A model generated the notes under the pieces. That model saw nothing but the letters and a program-made list of their open reading frames with translations. It had not been told where the DNA came from and did not search any database. DNA of 64,000 bases from contig NZ_JBEWYP010000004.1 of assembly GCF_040566555.1 (NCBI RefSeq), positions 186,001 through 250,000 on the forward strand, given 5' to 3'. Each line of letters begins with the position of its first letter. The stretch's first letter is position 1. The position numbers and the translations under genes were made by a program. The DNA comes from Sediminicola sp040566555. Lineage in GTDB: Bacteria; Bacteroidota; Bacteroidia; Flavobacteriales; Flavobacteriaceae. This document shows, in pieces, positions 17,849-27,700 of the stretch.

Positions 17849-19471
17849 TTAATATCCAGGATTCTGAACCAAGTTAGGGTTTGCCAACAATTGAGTTGGA
17901 GGGATTGGGAACAAGTTACGAGCTGTGTTTCCAATTTCACCTGGTTCTTTAAATAACCAATCTCTGTTGAACTGTCCGAAACGGATCATGTCGTTTCTTC
18001 TCCAAACTTCTTGGAATAATTCACGACCTCTTTCATCCAAAAGTTGCTGCTCACCTACAGAAGTAAGTGGGTTGGCACCTCTTAACTGACGAAGTGCATT
18101 TACCATAGCAGTAGGATCTTGTCCACTACGTAACATGGCTTCAGCTTTCATCAAGTAAGCATCTGAATAACGGAATACAATTTCGTGACCTACAAAACCA
18201 CCACCGTATCTCGGGTTGTATTTCATAACACGAATTCCTGTTGTTTCATCATTGTTGATAAAGCTAGTATTGCCTTGCCCATCTTTAAAATCTCTTTTGA
18301 AGGTCAATGGTGCACCAGCTCTGTCCGTCAAAGGAGTTCCATTTAAAGCGTATTGTTGCCCAATAAGGTATCCGAAACCAACGTTAGATCCATCTTCAAG
18401 ACCACCATTGTCAGTAGTTCCTGCAGCACCAGTAAATGGCTTACCTGCTGGAGGTACACCACCACGTCTTTCTTCTTGGCCATCCAAAGGATTACCGTTA
18501 AGATCAACTCTGTTGCTGTTAGCATCTCCTTCGTAAAGGTCGTAGAATTCGGCCAACGTACTAAAACCGTTCCAACCACCACCTCCAATAGCTGTGGAGT
18601 TGTAGTGTAGTCCGTTGAATATTCTGTTACCTGTAGCTAAAGATGTCAAAGACCAGATAGTCTCATTGTCAGCTTCTTGTCTGAATAAGTCAAAGAATCC
18701 TGCTTGAAGTGCAAATCCATCTGCTGCAATTGCATCAACCAAAGAAATTACTTGGGCCATATCGCCAGAATCGGCACTAGTACCAAGGTAAATGTGCTTA
18801 TTCAAAAGAACTTTTGCTTTTAAATGACGAGCGGCAGCTTTGCTTGCTCTATTAAGTGCTGCGCCTGTACCGGCATTTGTGGTTGGTAAATTAGCAATTG
18901 CCTGATCAAGGTCTGCTAAAATAACATCTAGAGCAGCTTGTCCAGATAATACCTCAGGTAAAGCTGATGATGGTAAAGATGTATCCCTAAAAGGAACTTG
19001 TCCGTAGTTATCCAAGATAACCCACATGCTGTAGGCTCTCATAAAACTTGCATCACCAATGTTGGCTGCAGTTGGGTTACTTCTTGAGTCCAATACTTGG
19101 GAAGCAATTAACTGGTTTGCATTGAACTGGTTCCAAACAGTACCGATAAAGGCATGTTCTCCGTTCCATGAATGGTTGTGAAGTACTCTCCATAAACCAT
19201 TATCACCCCAGTCAGTTCCTCTTGTAGGAACTAGAGCTGCATCTGTTGTTACTTCTTGGAGTGCAAAGAAATTTGCTTGGTCTCCATATTGTCCACCAAC
19301 ACGGTTGTATAGTTCATCAACCGTTGAGCTTGGATCTGCCAACCCTTGGAAGCCTTCACTAATAATAGAGTCGGTTTCTTCGATTTCTAGGTTGGTACAG
19401 GCGGTGAGGCCTATCACAGACGCTATAGTTAGAAAATATATTTTGAATTGATTTCTTTTCATGATATTCAA
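17849..19471 (-). CDS. SusD/RagB-family outer-membrane lipoprotein (locus 1)
   Basis: A 540-residue SusD-family surface lipoprotein; a second ATG four codons in (MKRNQFKIYF) is an equally good start. The lipobox is VIGLTAC. SusD hallmarks include RAYSMWVILDNYGQVPFRDTS, the TPR-like helical core with AARHLKAKVLLNKH, VFRYSDAYLMKAEAMLRSGQ, ERGRELFQEVWRRNDMIRFGQF, and the terminal LFPIPPTQLLANPNLVQNPGY. It caps the SusC barrel and binds the ligand at the cell surface. It starts 8 bases after the susC stop. The ligand is unknown, and there is no glycoside hydrolase in this locus to suggest one. Confidence 0.92.
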   Translation of the reverse strand: MNIMKRNQFKIYFLTIASVIGLTACTNLEIEETDSIISEGFQGLADPSSTVDELYNRVGGQYGDQANFFALQEVTTDAALVPTRGTDWGDNGLWRVLHNHSWNGEHAFIGTVWNQFNANQLIASQVLDSRSNPTAANIGDASFMRAYSMWVILDNYGQVPFRDTSLPSSALPEVLSGQAALDVILADLDQAIANLPTTNAGTGAALNRASKAAARHLKAKVLLNKHIYLGTSADSGDMAQVISLVDAIAADGFALQAGFFDLFRQEADNETIWSLTSLATGNRIFNGLHYNSTAIGGGGWNGFSTLAEFYDLYEGDANSNRVDLNGNPLDGQEERRGGVPPAGKPFTGAAGTTDNGGLEDGSNVGFGYLIGQQYALNGTPLTDRAGAPLTFKRDFKDGQGNTSFINNDETTGIRVMKYNPRYGGGFVGHEIVFRYSDAYLMKAEAMLRSGQDPTAMVNALRQLRGANPLTSVGEQQLLDERGRELFQEVWRRNDMIRFGQFNRDWLFKEPGEIGNTARNLFPIPPTQLLANPNLVQNPGY

Positions 19472-19479
19472 TTTTTTAA

Positions 19480-22400
19480 TTAAAAGGATGCATTAAGTCC
19501 AAAGGTTATTGTTCTTGGATTTGGATACGCCGCCCAGTCGATTCCTCTAGTTGGTACACCAGAACCTAAATCACCAGTAGCCGTTGTAACTTCAGGATCA
19601 AGTCCGCTGTAGTCTGTAACTAAGAATAAATTCTGTCCTGTTACGGATAAACGTAAAGTCTTGAACAAGCCTTCACCTGTTAATGGTACATTATAACCTA
19701 CTGACGCACTCTGTAATCTTACAAAATCACCTTTTTCAAGGAATCTTGTTGAAACGTCTGCAGAAGCTCCACCATCTTCACCACTAGTAACAACATTTTG
19801 AGTTACGTTTCTAGCGTTTCCGATAGATCCTCCTGTGAAGAATCCGTTAGCAGTGTTATTGTAAACCGAGAATCCGAACTGACCTGAAAAATAAGTCGAT
19901 GCATCCCAGTTTCCACTTCTAAAGTTTAAAGATAATCCAGAAGTAACATCTGGTAAGGCATCCTCACCAACAAATGTTTGATCTGCGATAGGATCTCCTG
20001 TTCCATTACCATCTACATCTTGGTAAATTGGAAAGCCATTGCTGTCAAATCCTTCAAAGATCGCCATGTAATAAGAGAACAAAGATCTACCAGCTTCAAA
20101 TCTCTGTGCAAATGCACCAGAAAGACCTTGACCGTTAATCTCACCAGTATTAATTGCACTAGCGAAATCTTGTACTTCGTTTTGGTTGTATGCTATGTTA
20201 AAGTTAGCAGAGAATGTAGTATTTGCAGATTGAATAAAATCATATCCAAGTGAAAATTCAATACCCTGGTTTAAGATAGTTGCATCAACATTACCAAACT
20301 GGAATGGATCCACTGCAGGTGCTGCAGGAGGAGTTCTTAATATAAGATCAGTTGTTTCACTACGGTAAACATCTAAGCTACCAGATAGTCTGTCATTATT
20401 AAATCCGAAATCCAAACCTACGTTAAAGTTCAAAGTTGATTCCCATTTCAAATCAGGAACGTCAGTTGCAACAATTGCCAGACCGTTTTGGTTCACTACG
20501 TTATCATTTTGGATACCTAGGCCTCCGAAACGTTGTCTTGCAACAAAGTTACCATATCCTAATCCATCTTGGTTACCAGTGATACCACCACTCAACCTTA
20601 GTTTCAAGGTAGAAACAGCATCTCCGACGAAATCTTCTTCGCTCATCTTCCAAGCAAAAGCTCCAGAAGGGAAATATCCGTATTGATTTTCTGGACCAAA
20701 TCTAGAAGAACCATCAGCTCTAACTGTTCCAGTAAATAGATATTTATTGGAGATAGTATAATTTAAACGGGCAAAGAATGACTGTAATTCATCTGTGTTG
20801 TCAAAAGTGTCTGCTGTCATGGCAGCTACCAATCGGTTAAAACCTAGGCCAACATTCTCCCCGGATACAACTGCTGGCTGCAGTCTGTTAACAAGTAGAC
20901 CGTTGGTATTTGTACCGTAGTAGTATTGTTGGTAAGAACCATCAATAATATTTGCAGCTCCATTAACAGTTTCTCTTAAATCAGCACCCATTTGATTTAA
21001 ATCAGTGGTGGAGAAAGTTCTAGCAGCAGAATTTCTACCACTAACGTTGAAATCTTGGAAGGAATAACCTACCAATGCATCAAAACTGGAATCTTCAAAT
21101 TCTTTCTTATAGTTCAGCGTAGCTTCCAATAAGTGATTTTCTCTGTTAAGTGTATTGAACACTCCAAATCCTTGTCCTTCTATCCCAGTAAAGTTTTGAA
21201 CGTCCCCAGAAATAACTGAAGTATTCTCTCCTTCTGATTTGTCATAACCCATGTTTACTTTACCTGAAAGTTCAGGAGTAAATTTGTAATCTATGGTACC
21301 GTTTACCAAAATTCTGTTGGTAAATGTTTCATTCTGGGTATAAGCTAAATAGTTAGCAGGTAATATCTGAGTTCCTCCATCTGAGAAGTTAGGGTCAGTA
21401 CTCCATGTTGGGTTGGCCGAATAACCAGCACCTAGGATATCCCCACGGAAACCAGCGCCACCAGATAAAGGTGCCGTCTCATCGTTAACACGTGAGATAC
21501 TGGTTTGAAGTCCTAAAGTTAATTTGTCATCCAAAAACCTTTGAGAAATGTTCAATCTACCAGTAATACGTTCCAAGCTAGATTTTTCAACAACCCCAAA
21601 CTGTTTGCCATATCCAAAAGTAGCGCGTATGTTACCACTACCGTAGTTATTGGAATAGGATAAGTTTTGATTTTGAGAAGCAGCAGTTCTTGTCAAGAAT
21701 TCTTGCCAATCTGTATTGTTGCCAAAATCTACTGAAGATGCATCACCACCAAATTGGGTAACTGCGTCCAAATATTCTTCTCTATCTAAAAGATCATAAC
21801 TGTTAGCAGGTGTAGCGATACTTAGAGTGGAAGAGAATTCAAATTTTCCTCCTGTACTTCCTTTACCACTTTTTGTTGTAATGATAACAACACCGTTCGC
21901 ACCTCTGGAACCGTAGATCGCAGTTGCGGAAGCATCCTTAAGAATACTGATGCTTTCGATATCCGATGGGTTCAAGAAATTCAATGGGTTTTTTACAGCA
22001 CTTCCACCGCTTCCGGTATCACCACCTGGAGAAGTGTTACCTCCAGCCAATGGCACACCATCAACAACGAACAATGGGCTGTTGTCACCCCTTACAGAGT
22101 TGGAACCACGAATGTTCAATTGGATTCCTGCTCCTGGCTCACCACTTGTCTGTTGAATGTTGACACCGGCAGTTTTACCTTGTATCAACTGTTCTGGAGA
22201 AGCAATGGCACCGCCGTTAAAATCGGCAGCTGTAACAGATGTTACTGATCCTGTTGCATCTTTAACTGTAGTTGTACCATAACCAATAATAACAACTTCA
22301 TCCAATGCCTGCGCATCTTCTTCAAGTGTTACCGAGATAGTGGTTCTGCTGTTTACAGCAACCTCTAATGGTTTGTAGCCGATATAGCTGAAAACCAAAG

Positions 22401-22605
22401 TAGCTGTACTTCCCACATTATTCAATGTGTAATTACCATCAAAATCTGTCTGTGTACCGTTGGTAGTTCCCTTTACCAAAACACTGGCCCCAGGTAAAGG
22501 GCCGCTGGCATCAGAAACAGTACCTGATACCGTCTGAGCTTTTGCAAGTCCAAAGCATAAAAATGCCCCAACAAGCAATAAGCTTTTTAGTAGCGTAATC
22601 TTCAT
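19480..22605 (-). CDS. SusC/RagA-family TonB-dependent outer-membrane transporter (locus 1)
   Basis: A 1041-residue TonB-dependent receptor. A signal peptide (about 1-23, ending AKA) is followed by a carboxypeptidase-regulatory-like domain (about 25-95, GTTNGTQTDFDGNYTL). The segment ALDEVVIIGYGTTTVKDATG precedes the plug, which includes NIRGSNSVRGDNSPLFVVDG and ILKDASATAIYGSRGANGVV. A long beta-barrel follows and ends with an aromatic residue (NASF). It forms a transport pair with the adjacent SusD. The long upstream region carries a TAnnTTTG promoter and a LacI-type palindrome, pointing to control by the divergent LacI gene. Confidence 0.94.
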   Translation of the reverse strand: MKITLLKSLLLVGAFLCFGLAKAQTVSGTVSDASGPLPGASVLVKGTTNGTQTDFDGNYTLNNVGSTATLVFSYIGYKPLEVAVNSRTTISVTLEEDAQALDEVVIIGYGTTTVKDATGSVTSVTAADFNGGAIASPEQLIQGKTAGVNIQQTSGEPGAGIQLNIRGSNSVRGDNSPLFVVDGVPLAGGNTSPGGDTGSGGSAVKNPLNFLNPSDIESISILKDASATAIYGSRGANGVVIITTKSGKGSTGGKFEFSSTLSIATPANSYDLLDREEYLDAVTQFGGDASSVDFGNNTDWQEFLTRTAASQNQNLSYSNNYGSGNIRATFGYGKQFGVVEKSSLERITGRLNISQRFLDDKLTLGLQTSISRVNDETAPLSGGAGFRGDILGAGYSANPTWSTDPNFSDGGTQILPANYLAYTQNETFTNRILVNGTIDYKFTPELSGKVNMGYDKSEGENTSVISGDVQNFTGIEGQGFGVFNTLNRENHLLEATLNYKKEFEDSSFDALVGYSFQDFNVSGRNSAARTFSTTDLNQMGADLRETVNGAANIIDGSYQQYYYGTNTNGLLVNRLQPAVVSGENVGLGFNRLVAAMTADTFDNTDELQSFFARLNYTISNKYLFTGTVRADGSSRFGPENQYGYFPSGAFAWKMSEEDFVGDAVSTLKLRLSGGITGNQDGLGYGNFVARQRFGGLGIQNDNVVNQNGLAIVATDVPDLKWESTLNFNVGLDFGFNNDRLSGSLDVYRSETTDLILRTPPAAPAVDPFQFGNVDATILNQGIEFSLGYDFIQSANTTFSANFNIAYNQNEVQDFASAINTGEINGQGLSGAFAQRFEAGRSLFSYYMAIFEGFDSNGFPIYQDVDGNGTGDPIADQTFVGEDALPDVTSGLSLNFRSGNWDASTYFSGQFGFSVYNNTANGFFTGGSIGNARNVTQNVVTSGEDGGASADVSTRFLEKGDFVRLQSASVGYNVPLTGEGLFKTLRLSVTGQNLFLVTDYSGLDPEVTTATGDLGSGVPTRGIDWAAYPNPRTITFGLNASF

Positions 22606-22697
22606 AAATAAGTAATTTTAGTTTAGTTAATTTCAATTCCAGGTTAAACTTATGCAAAATATTTGTTAAAATGGCTAAGAATACTGAATAGAATTTT

Positions 22698-22713
22698 ACG
22701 AAAACGGTTTCGT
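22698..22713. promoter_or_regulatory. LacI-type operator
   Basis: ACGAAAACGGTTTCGT pairs with its reverse complement at 14 of 16 positions around a central CG, the hallmark of LacI/GalR-family sites. It lies 93 bases before the susC start and about 275 bases before the divergent lacI. It falls downstream of the predicted susC transcription start, so it would act as a roadblock, or point to a second start site. Confidence 0.7.
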
Positions 22714-22815
22714 GTTGATAACTTATGTTAAAATATTATACTCGTAAACTTAGCTGCACTAAATTATGTAATCAGTAAATTATTAATCAAAAGTTTGTTA
22801 AGTGGCAAGGCAAAA

Positions 22816-22843
22816 CAAATATATGAATTTTTATTTAATCAAA
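22816..22843 (-). promoter_or_regulatory. candidate promoter for susC of locus 1
   Basis: On the minus strand, TTTG (22843-22840) is followed after 16 bases by TATATTTG (22823-22816), matching the Bacteroidota -33/-7 pattern with slightly short spacing. Transcription would begin near 22810. Confidence 0.45.
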
Positions 22844-22988
22844 TTTTTGTTAAAATTATCTGACTAAAACCAAGGATTATTTACTTTGTGCTTGTTATTG
22901 TTAAATAAATCCAATTTTAGATTTAAGACCTTATTAATGTCTATTTTTCACCTGAAATAATTGCTGTTCCCTAAAATCATTAATCATT

Positions 22989-24005
22989 TTGAGAAGAAAA
23001 ATAACCCTTAAGCATATTGCTAGAGAATTAGGAGTATCCATTTCTACGGTTTCCAAAGCCTTGAAAAATAGCGAGGAAATAAGTAGGGATACCAAGGATA
23101 GGATTCAGGCCTTCGCAAAACTCTACAATTACAAGCCTAACAATATAGCCATAAGCCTAAAGAACAAACGAACCAAAAATATCGGGGTCATTATCCCCAA
23201 TATAGTCCATCACTTTTTTACAACTGTGATCCGTGGCGTTGAAAAATATGCGAACGAAAGGGGATATAACGTTATTGTTTGCCTTTCAGATGAATCGTTT
23301 GACAAAGAGGTTATTAACATGGAAATGTTGGCCAATGGCAGTATTGACGGTTTTATAATGTCATTGTCTACGGAGACACAAGCCAAAAACGACTATAACC
23401 ATATTAAGGAGGTAACCAGCCAGGGAATCCCTTTGGTCATGTTCGATAGGGTAACTGATGAGGTGGAATGTGATAAGGTAATCATTGATGATAAGGTCAG
23501 TGCCTATAAGGCGGTTAAAAAGTTAATAGATAGTGGAAGGCGCAATATTGCTTTGATCAATACAGAAAACCTGAGTGTTAGCAACGCAAGAACAGAGGGC
23601 TATTATCAAGCGTTACAAGATGGAGGTATCCCCATAAATAAGGACTTGGTGTTGACCCTTCCCTTTGAAAGCATAGACGAAGCCGCAATTCAACATTTCT
23701 TTGATACGGTTTCCATGGATGCCGTCCTATGTGTAAATGAAATATTTGCCATTTATGGAATGCGGGTGGTACAAAAAAAAGGGTTGAAGATCCCAGAGGA
23801 TGTTTCTTTCATCGGTTTTACGGATGGTCCCCTATCCAAATATGCCAACCCTAGTCTCAGTGCTGTAGCCCAACATGGAGAAAGCATGGGTGCGATTGCT
23901 GCACAAATGTTGATCGATAAGGTGGAAAATGAGGAAGAGGAGGAGGTATACAGAACCGAAATCTTAGATTCTACCCTGATTGAAAGGGAGTCCACTGTCA
24001 ATTAA
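22989..24005 (+). CDS. LacI-family transcriptional regulator (locus 1)
   Basis: A 338-residue LacI/GalR regulator. A TTG start at 22989 is chosen because its first residues (MRRKITLKHIARELGVSIST) align exactly with the ATG start of the paralogue at 34111 (MKPKITLKQIARELDVSIST). The HTH and hinge occupy about 1-60, followed by a periplasmic-binding-protein-like sugar-sensing domain (NIGVIIPNIVHHFFTTVIRG, PLVMFDRVTDEVECDKVIID, VSFIGFTDGPLSKY). It is divergent from susC with a LacI-type palindrome between, so it probably controls locus 1 and itself. The close relation to the maltodextrin-locus LacI suggests a related, perhaps alpha-glucoside, inducer, but that is inference. Confidence 0.92.
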   Translation: MRRKITLKHIARELGVSISTVSKALKNSEEISRDTKDRIQAFAKLYNYKPNNIAISLKNKRTKNIGVIIPNIVHHFFTTVIRGVEKYANERGYNVIVCLSDESFDKEVINMEMLANGSIDGFIMSLSTETQAKNDYNHIKEVTSQGIPLVMFDRVTDEVECDKVIIDDKVSAYKAVKKLIDSGRRNIALINTENLSVSNARTEGYYQALQDGGIPINKDLVLTLPFESIDEAAIQHFFDTVSMDAVLCVNEIFAIYGMRVVQKKGLKIPEDVSFIGFTDGPLSKYANPSLSAVAQHGESMGAIAAQMLIDKVENEEEEEVYRTEILDSTLIERESTVN

Positions 24006-24062
24006 ATGTATCCAAATGAAAAGGGCGACTTTTTAGGGCCGCCTAATGGAAAACCAACTAAC

Positions 24063-24764
24063 TCAATTCACTTTAAACTCAAACACTTGCGATTGGGACG
24101 AATTTCCTGCCCTATCTTTTGTTGTTATTTGCCAATAATATATTTGTCCACTTGCAACATCGAGATCAATAGAATTGGATGTCTGAGCTGCCACAAAAGT
24201 TGAAGGTGGATTATTTGTGTCCAAATAAATATCGTAAGTAGAAATATCGTTATCTACATCATTGGCATTCCATTTAATGGTAATTGTACCGGCATTTATA
24301 CTTGATCCTGGTTTTGGAAAAACTGCCTCTGCAGGAAAAGGAGCATGACTTTCCTGTGGGATACCTGCGTTGTAAAATTTCCAATCACTGCTTTGAGCAG
24401 TAGAGTTTGTGCCCTTTGCTTTTGAAACAACATTCCACTTAAAGGGTGTTCCCCTTAAAATAGTGATCGATTTTTCATTTGTTTCGGAAGATATACTTTG
24501 AGAAGTATTGGTCTCCAAATTGGTTATGTTCACCAGGTAGGAGTCGGTAAACTCTGCACTGTTCCATTTAAAGGTAACCGTGCTTTCCGTTTCAGAGATA
24601 ATAACCCCCTCATTACAGGTTTCGTTATTGGCTGGAAAAATGAGGGTTGCTGCCAAAGGTGAGGGGGCAGGAGTTGTTGGTGTGTCCTCACCGTCCTTGC
24701 TGCCACCGCATCCTATTGAAAACAGGGCAATTATAATAGGGAGTATGTGTTTTAAGGTGTTCAT
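24063..24764 (-). CDS. lipoprotein with fibronectin-III-like domains, end of the starch operon
   Basis: A 233-residue lipoprotein (lipobox FSIGC, then a Gly/Ser/Asp and Thr/Pro-rich linker). Two beta-sandwich segments of fibronectin-III style follow (VTFKWNSAEFTDSYLVNIT near 65-85 and ITIKWNANDVDNDISTYDIYL near 165-185, with YYWQITTKDRAGNSSQS at the end). Its ATG overlaps the stop of the upstream GH13 gene by 4 bases (ATGA), so it is translationally coupled to the amylase. It may bind glycan at the surface in the position SusF holds elsewhere, but it has no recognisable SusF domain and its function is not established. Confidence 0.7.
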   Translation of the reverse strand: MNTLKHILPIIIALFSIGCGGSKDGEDTPTTPAPSPLAATLIFPANNETCNEGVIISETESTVTFKWNSAEFTDSYLVNITNLETNTSQSISSETNEKSITILRGTPFKWNVVSKAKGTNSTAQSSDWKFYNAGIPQESHAPFPAEAVFPKPGSSINAGTITIKWNANDVDNDISTYDIYLDTNNPPSTFVAAQTSNSIDLDVASGQIYYWQITTKDRAGNSSQSQVFEFKVN

Positions 24765-27700
24765 TTCTTGAGAATTTTAAATACCTGTGATTCGTTTTTA
24801 TTGGTGATTTTTAAAATATAGAGACCACTGGATAAATGGTCTAATTCCAGTCGGCCAATGCCCTTGTCTTGAGTTGCGGTTTTAGCATAGACCAAAAGCC
24901 CTTGGGTATTATATATTGCAATGCCAGAAGGGGATTGGAATGAGCTTCCCAGAACATAAAACAATTCGTTGTTGGTAATTGGATTGGGGTAAATCGTTAT
25001 GGTATCATGTAAAACGATTGTTTCTTCATAATGTCCCTGGCAATCCTTATCCGTCTTTACACTTAAAGAATTCACTTCTTGATTTAACTCCAACGTTAAT
25101 TGATCTTGTGTAGTAGTATAGGTTTTGTCGTTTAGCTGAACGGTATAGCTATGTCCTCCCTTTAGGTCCAGGGTGATTAGTTTGCCGGAGATATCTACCT
25201 TAGAGCTAACACTCAAATCTTCTGGTTCGCTAATGGTCACATTAAAACACTGATTGTAGGTGGGTTCTTCGGCCAAGGTTATGCAAATGGAGTAGTTTCC
25301 CGCCTCGAGATCACTAAATTGAACAGTGTCTGTAAAAGAGATCACCTCTGTTTTTGGGCCGCTTAAACTAGCTGTATACGTGTAGCTTTCCAATGCTTCA
25401 ATGGTAATTTGACCATTATCTGATGATCTACAAGTTTCACTATAAGTGGCAATATTGAAATTGGACGTTGGCAAGGAGAAAACCGTACAGCCGCTTACAT
25501 TCACTTGATCCCCAAAAGGGGTGTCCGGACAAATGTCATCTGAATCAATTACACCATCATTGTCGTTATCCGGTAAGTTGTCATTAGGGAACAGGGAAGA
25601 TGGTTGGTCCCCATAAATTCTAAATTCTCCGGGTGCCAAAGTGATAGGGGCGGTTTTATTGTCAACATGGTACTTTAGATTGTTATTTAAAAATTCGTAC
25701 CATACTCCGGTTTGCTGGAATTCAGGATCGATGGCTTGTTGGGTCAACCCAAAATTCCCAATTACGGTCACATACTTTATTTCCCCTTCGAGCGCAGATG
25801 GGAGTGTTAAATGAATCGATTTTAGTCCAGTGGTCGCCGAGGTGTTTAATGAGAAGTCTGTGGTTTCGAATATGGGTTCATTAACCTTGAGATCTATGAG
25901 TTTGCTCCAAAGGTCATAAATAGCCTTGCGTTCCGGCTTGTCATAATATTCCCATCGAATAGGTTTGTTGCCCGTTCTGCCATTTTGATCGATGGATACA
26001 TCATATCCCAATTCCCCAAATTGCCAAATCATTTTTGGTCCTGGTACTGTAAAGAAAAAAGCACCTGCCGCTTGCATTCGTTCCAAGGCTGTATTTAGAT
26101 CTTTGGTGCTATAATTCTCGTTGCTATTTCCAAAGTTCAGATTTTTATACATTAGCCTTTCCTCATCATGACTCTCCATATATGAAACCGCGGCAGGAAG
26201 ACCAAATCCTTTTGTTTTGTAGGAGACCCCAGAAAAATTCGAGACACCAGATTGATGATAGCCCATACTAGCTTCATTATAGGGCCCTGTTTGTTTGTTC
26301 CAAAGCATAATACCCTTTCCTTCATCAATTCTGTAATTGGCCCAAAGTTGTTCCTCTTGAATGCCCCCAAGATGTTCAAATATTACAAGTAAATTTGGAT
26401 CTACGGACCATTGGGTATCTGCATAGCCCTGAAGCACTGTTACCCTATCTTGTTGAAGGGTATTGGTGCAATTTTCATCGGATTCTGAACAGTTTTGGGT
26501 GAAACCCTTGGTAAGGTCCCAGCGCATTCCATCAATTTTGAATTCTTCTATCCAATAGCGGAGCGTTCTGTTAACGTAGTCTTTTGTTGCTTGGGATTGA
26601 TGGTTATAGTCATTAAATACGCTATATGAATGTTTGGCCGAGATGTTGAAAAAAGGATTGTCTGCTGTTGCTTTTCCTCCTGTACCTCCATTGGAGTCGT
26701 TCCATAATCGATAATATGGATTCTGTCCTGATGCGTGGTTGTAGACCACATCTAAAATTACGGCCATACCCCTCTTATGGCATTCATCAACGAGCTGCTT
26801 TAAGGCTTCCGGATTCCCGTAATACTTGTCCAAGGCCATATGAAATGAAGGATTGTAGCCCCAGCTTTCATTCCCGTCATATTCACTTACTGGCATAAGC
26901 TCTATTGCATTGATTCCAAGACTTTGTAAATAGTCCAACCTTGCCCTAAGGGCATCAAAGCTGTGCAGCTCATCAAAATCCCTTATTAGGATCTCATAGA
27001 TCACCAAATCTGTTTTAGGAGGTTTGGTGAAGTTTAGGCTTTCGTTGGACCAAGAATAAGGAGCATCCCCAGTTCGTAAAAGGGTAACCGCCTCGGTGGT
27101 CTTGCCGGCAGGGTATGCAGGAAGGTTGGGAAATGTAGTGCTGTTTATATACTGATCATTATAAGGGTCCAAAATAATTGTGGAGTAGGGATCGGCAATA
27201 TTAATTTCATATTCCACCAAATATTGGTACAAATGGTTTTTTTGGGGGGTAAGCCCATTGAGTTCTATCCAAAAACGATTTTTTCCTGTGTCTTTCTTTA
27301 AGAGGTACGTATTCTCTATTTCCCAATTATTGAAATCTCCAATCAAGTGAACGAATTCTTTTTCTGGGGCGTATAAAACCAATGTGGCCTTGGTATTGTC
27401 AATAGGATCCAGATTGATGCCATCTAACATGCCAGCAGGTAGAGCCTGCTCAATGACGGTTGGATTTATGAGTGCCTTAAATGTTTCTGAAAGTATGGTA
27501 GTCCCATCTGTGGCCTCTAATACAAAATTCGTGTTTTCGGTAACAGTGTGATTATAGGAGTAATTGGTCGCAGTTGAGGACGAGGTATTAATAATAGTGC
27601 CATTGGCTTTCAGTGTAAAATCTGCCGCTAGGGAAGTGGAAGCTGAAATAGTAATGGCCTCTCCTTGATTTATTAGGGTGGTTTCTTCAAGTGGCGCTGT

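Larger units (their letters stand above)
22606..22988. other. 383-bp divergent control region between susC and lacI (locus 1)
   Basis: No coding frame is credible here. It contains a candidate minus-strand promoter for susC (22816-22843), a 16-bp LacI-type palindrome (22698-22713) and three copies of TGTTAAAAT (22664-22672, 22726-22734, 22848-22856). The predicted susC leader is about 200 bases. The lacI start codon is TTG at 22989. Confidence 0.7.

Noticed and set aside
18216..18610. Overlapping plus- and minus-frame alternatives within susD of locus 1
   Set aside because: The susD frame is continuous with all family motifs, so no frameshift or nested gene is needed.
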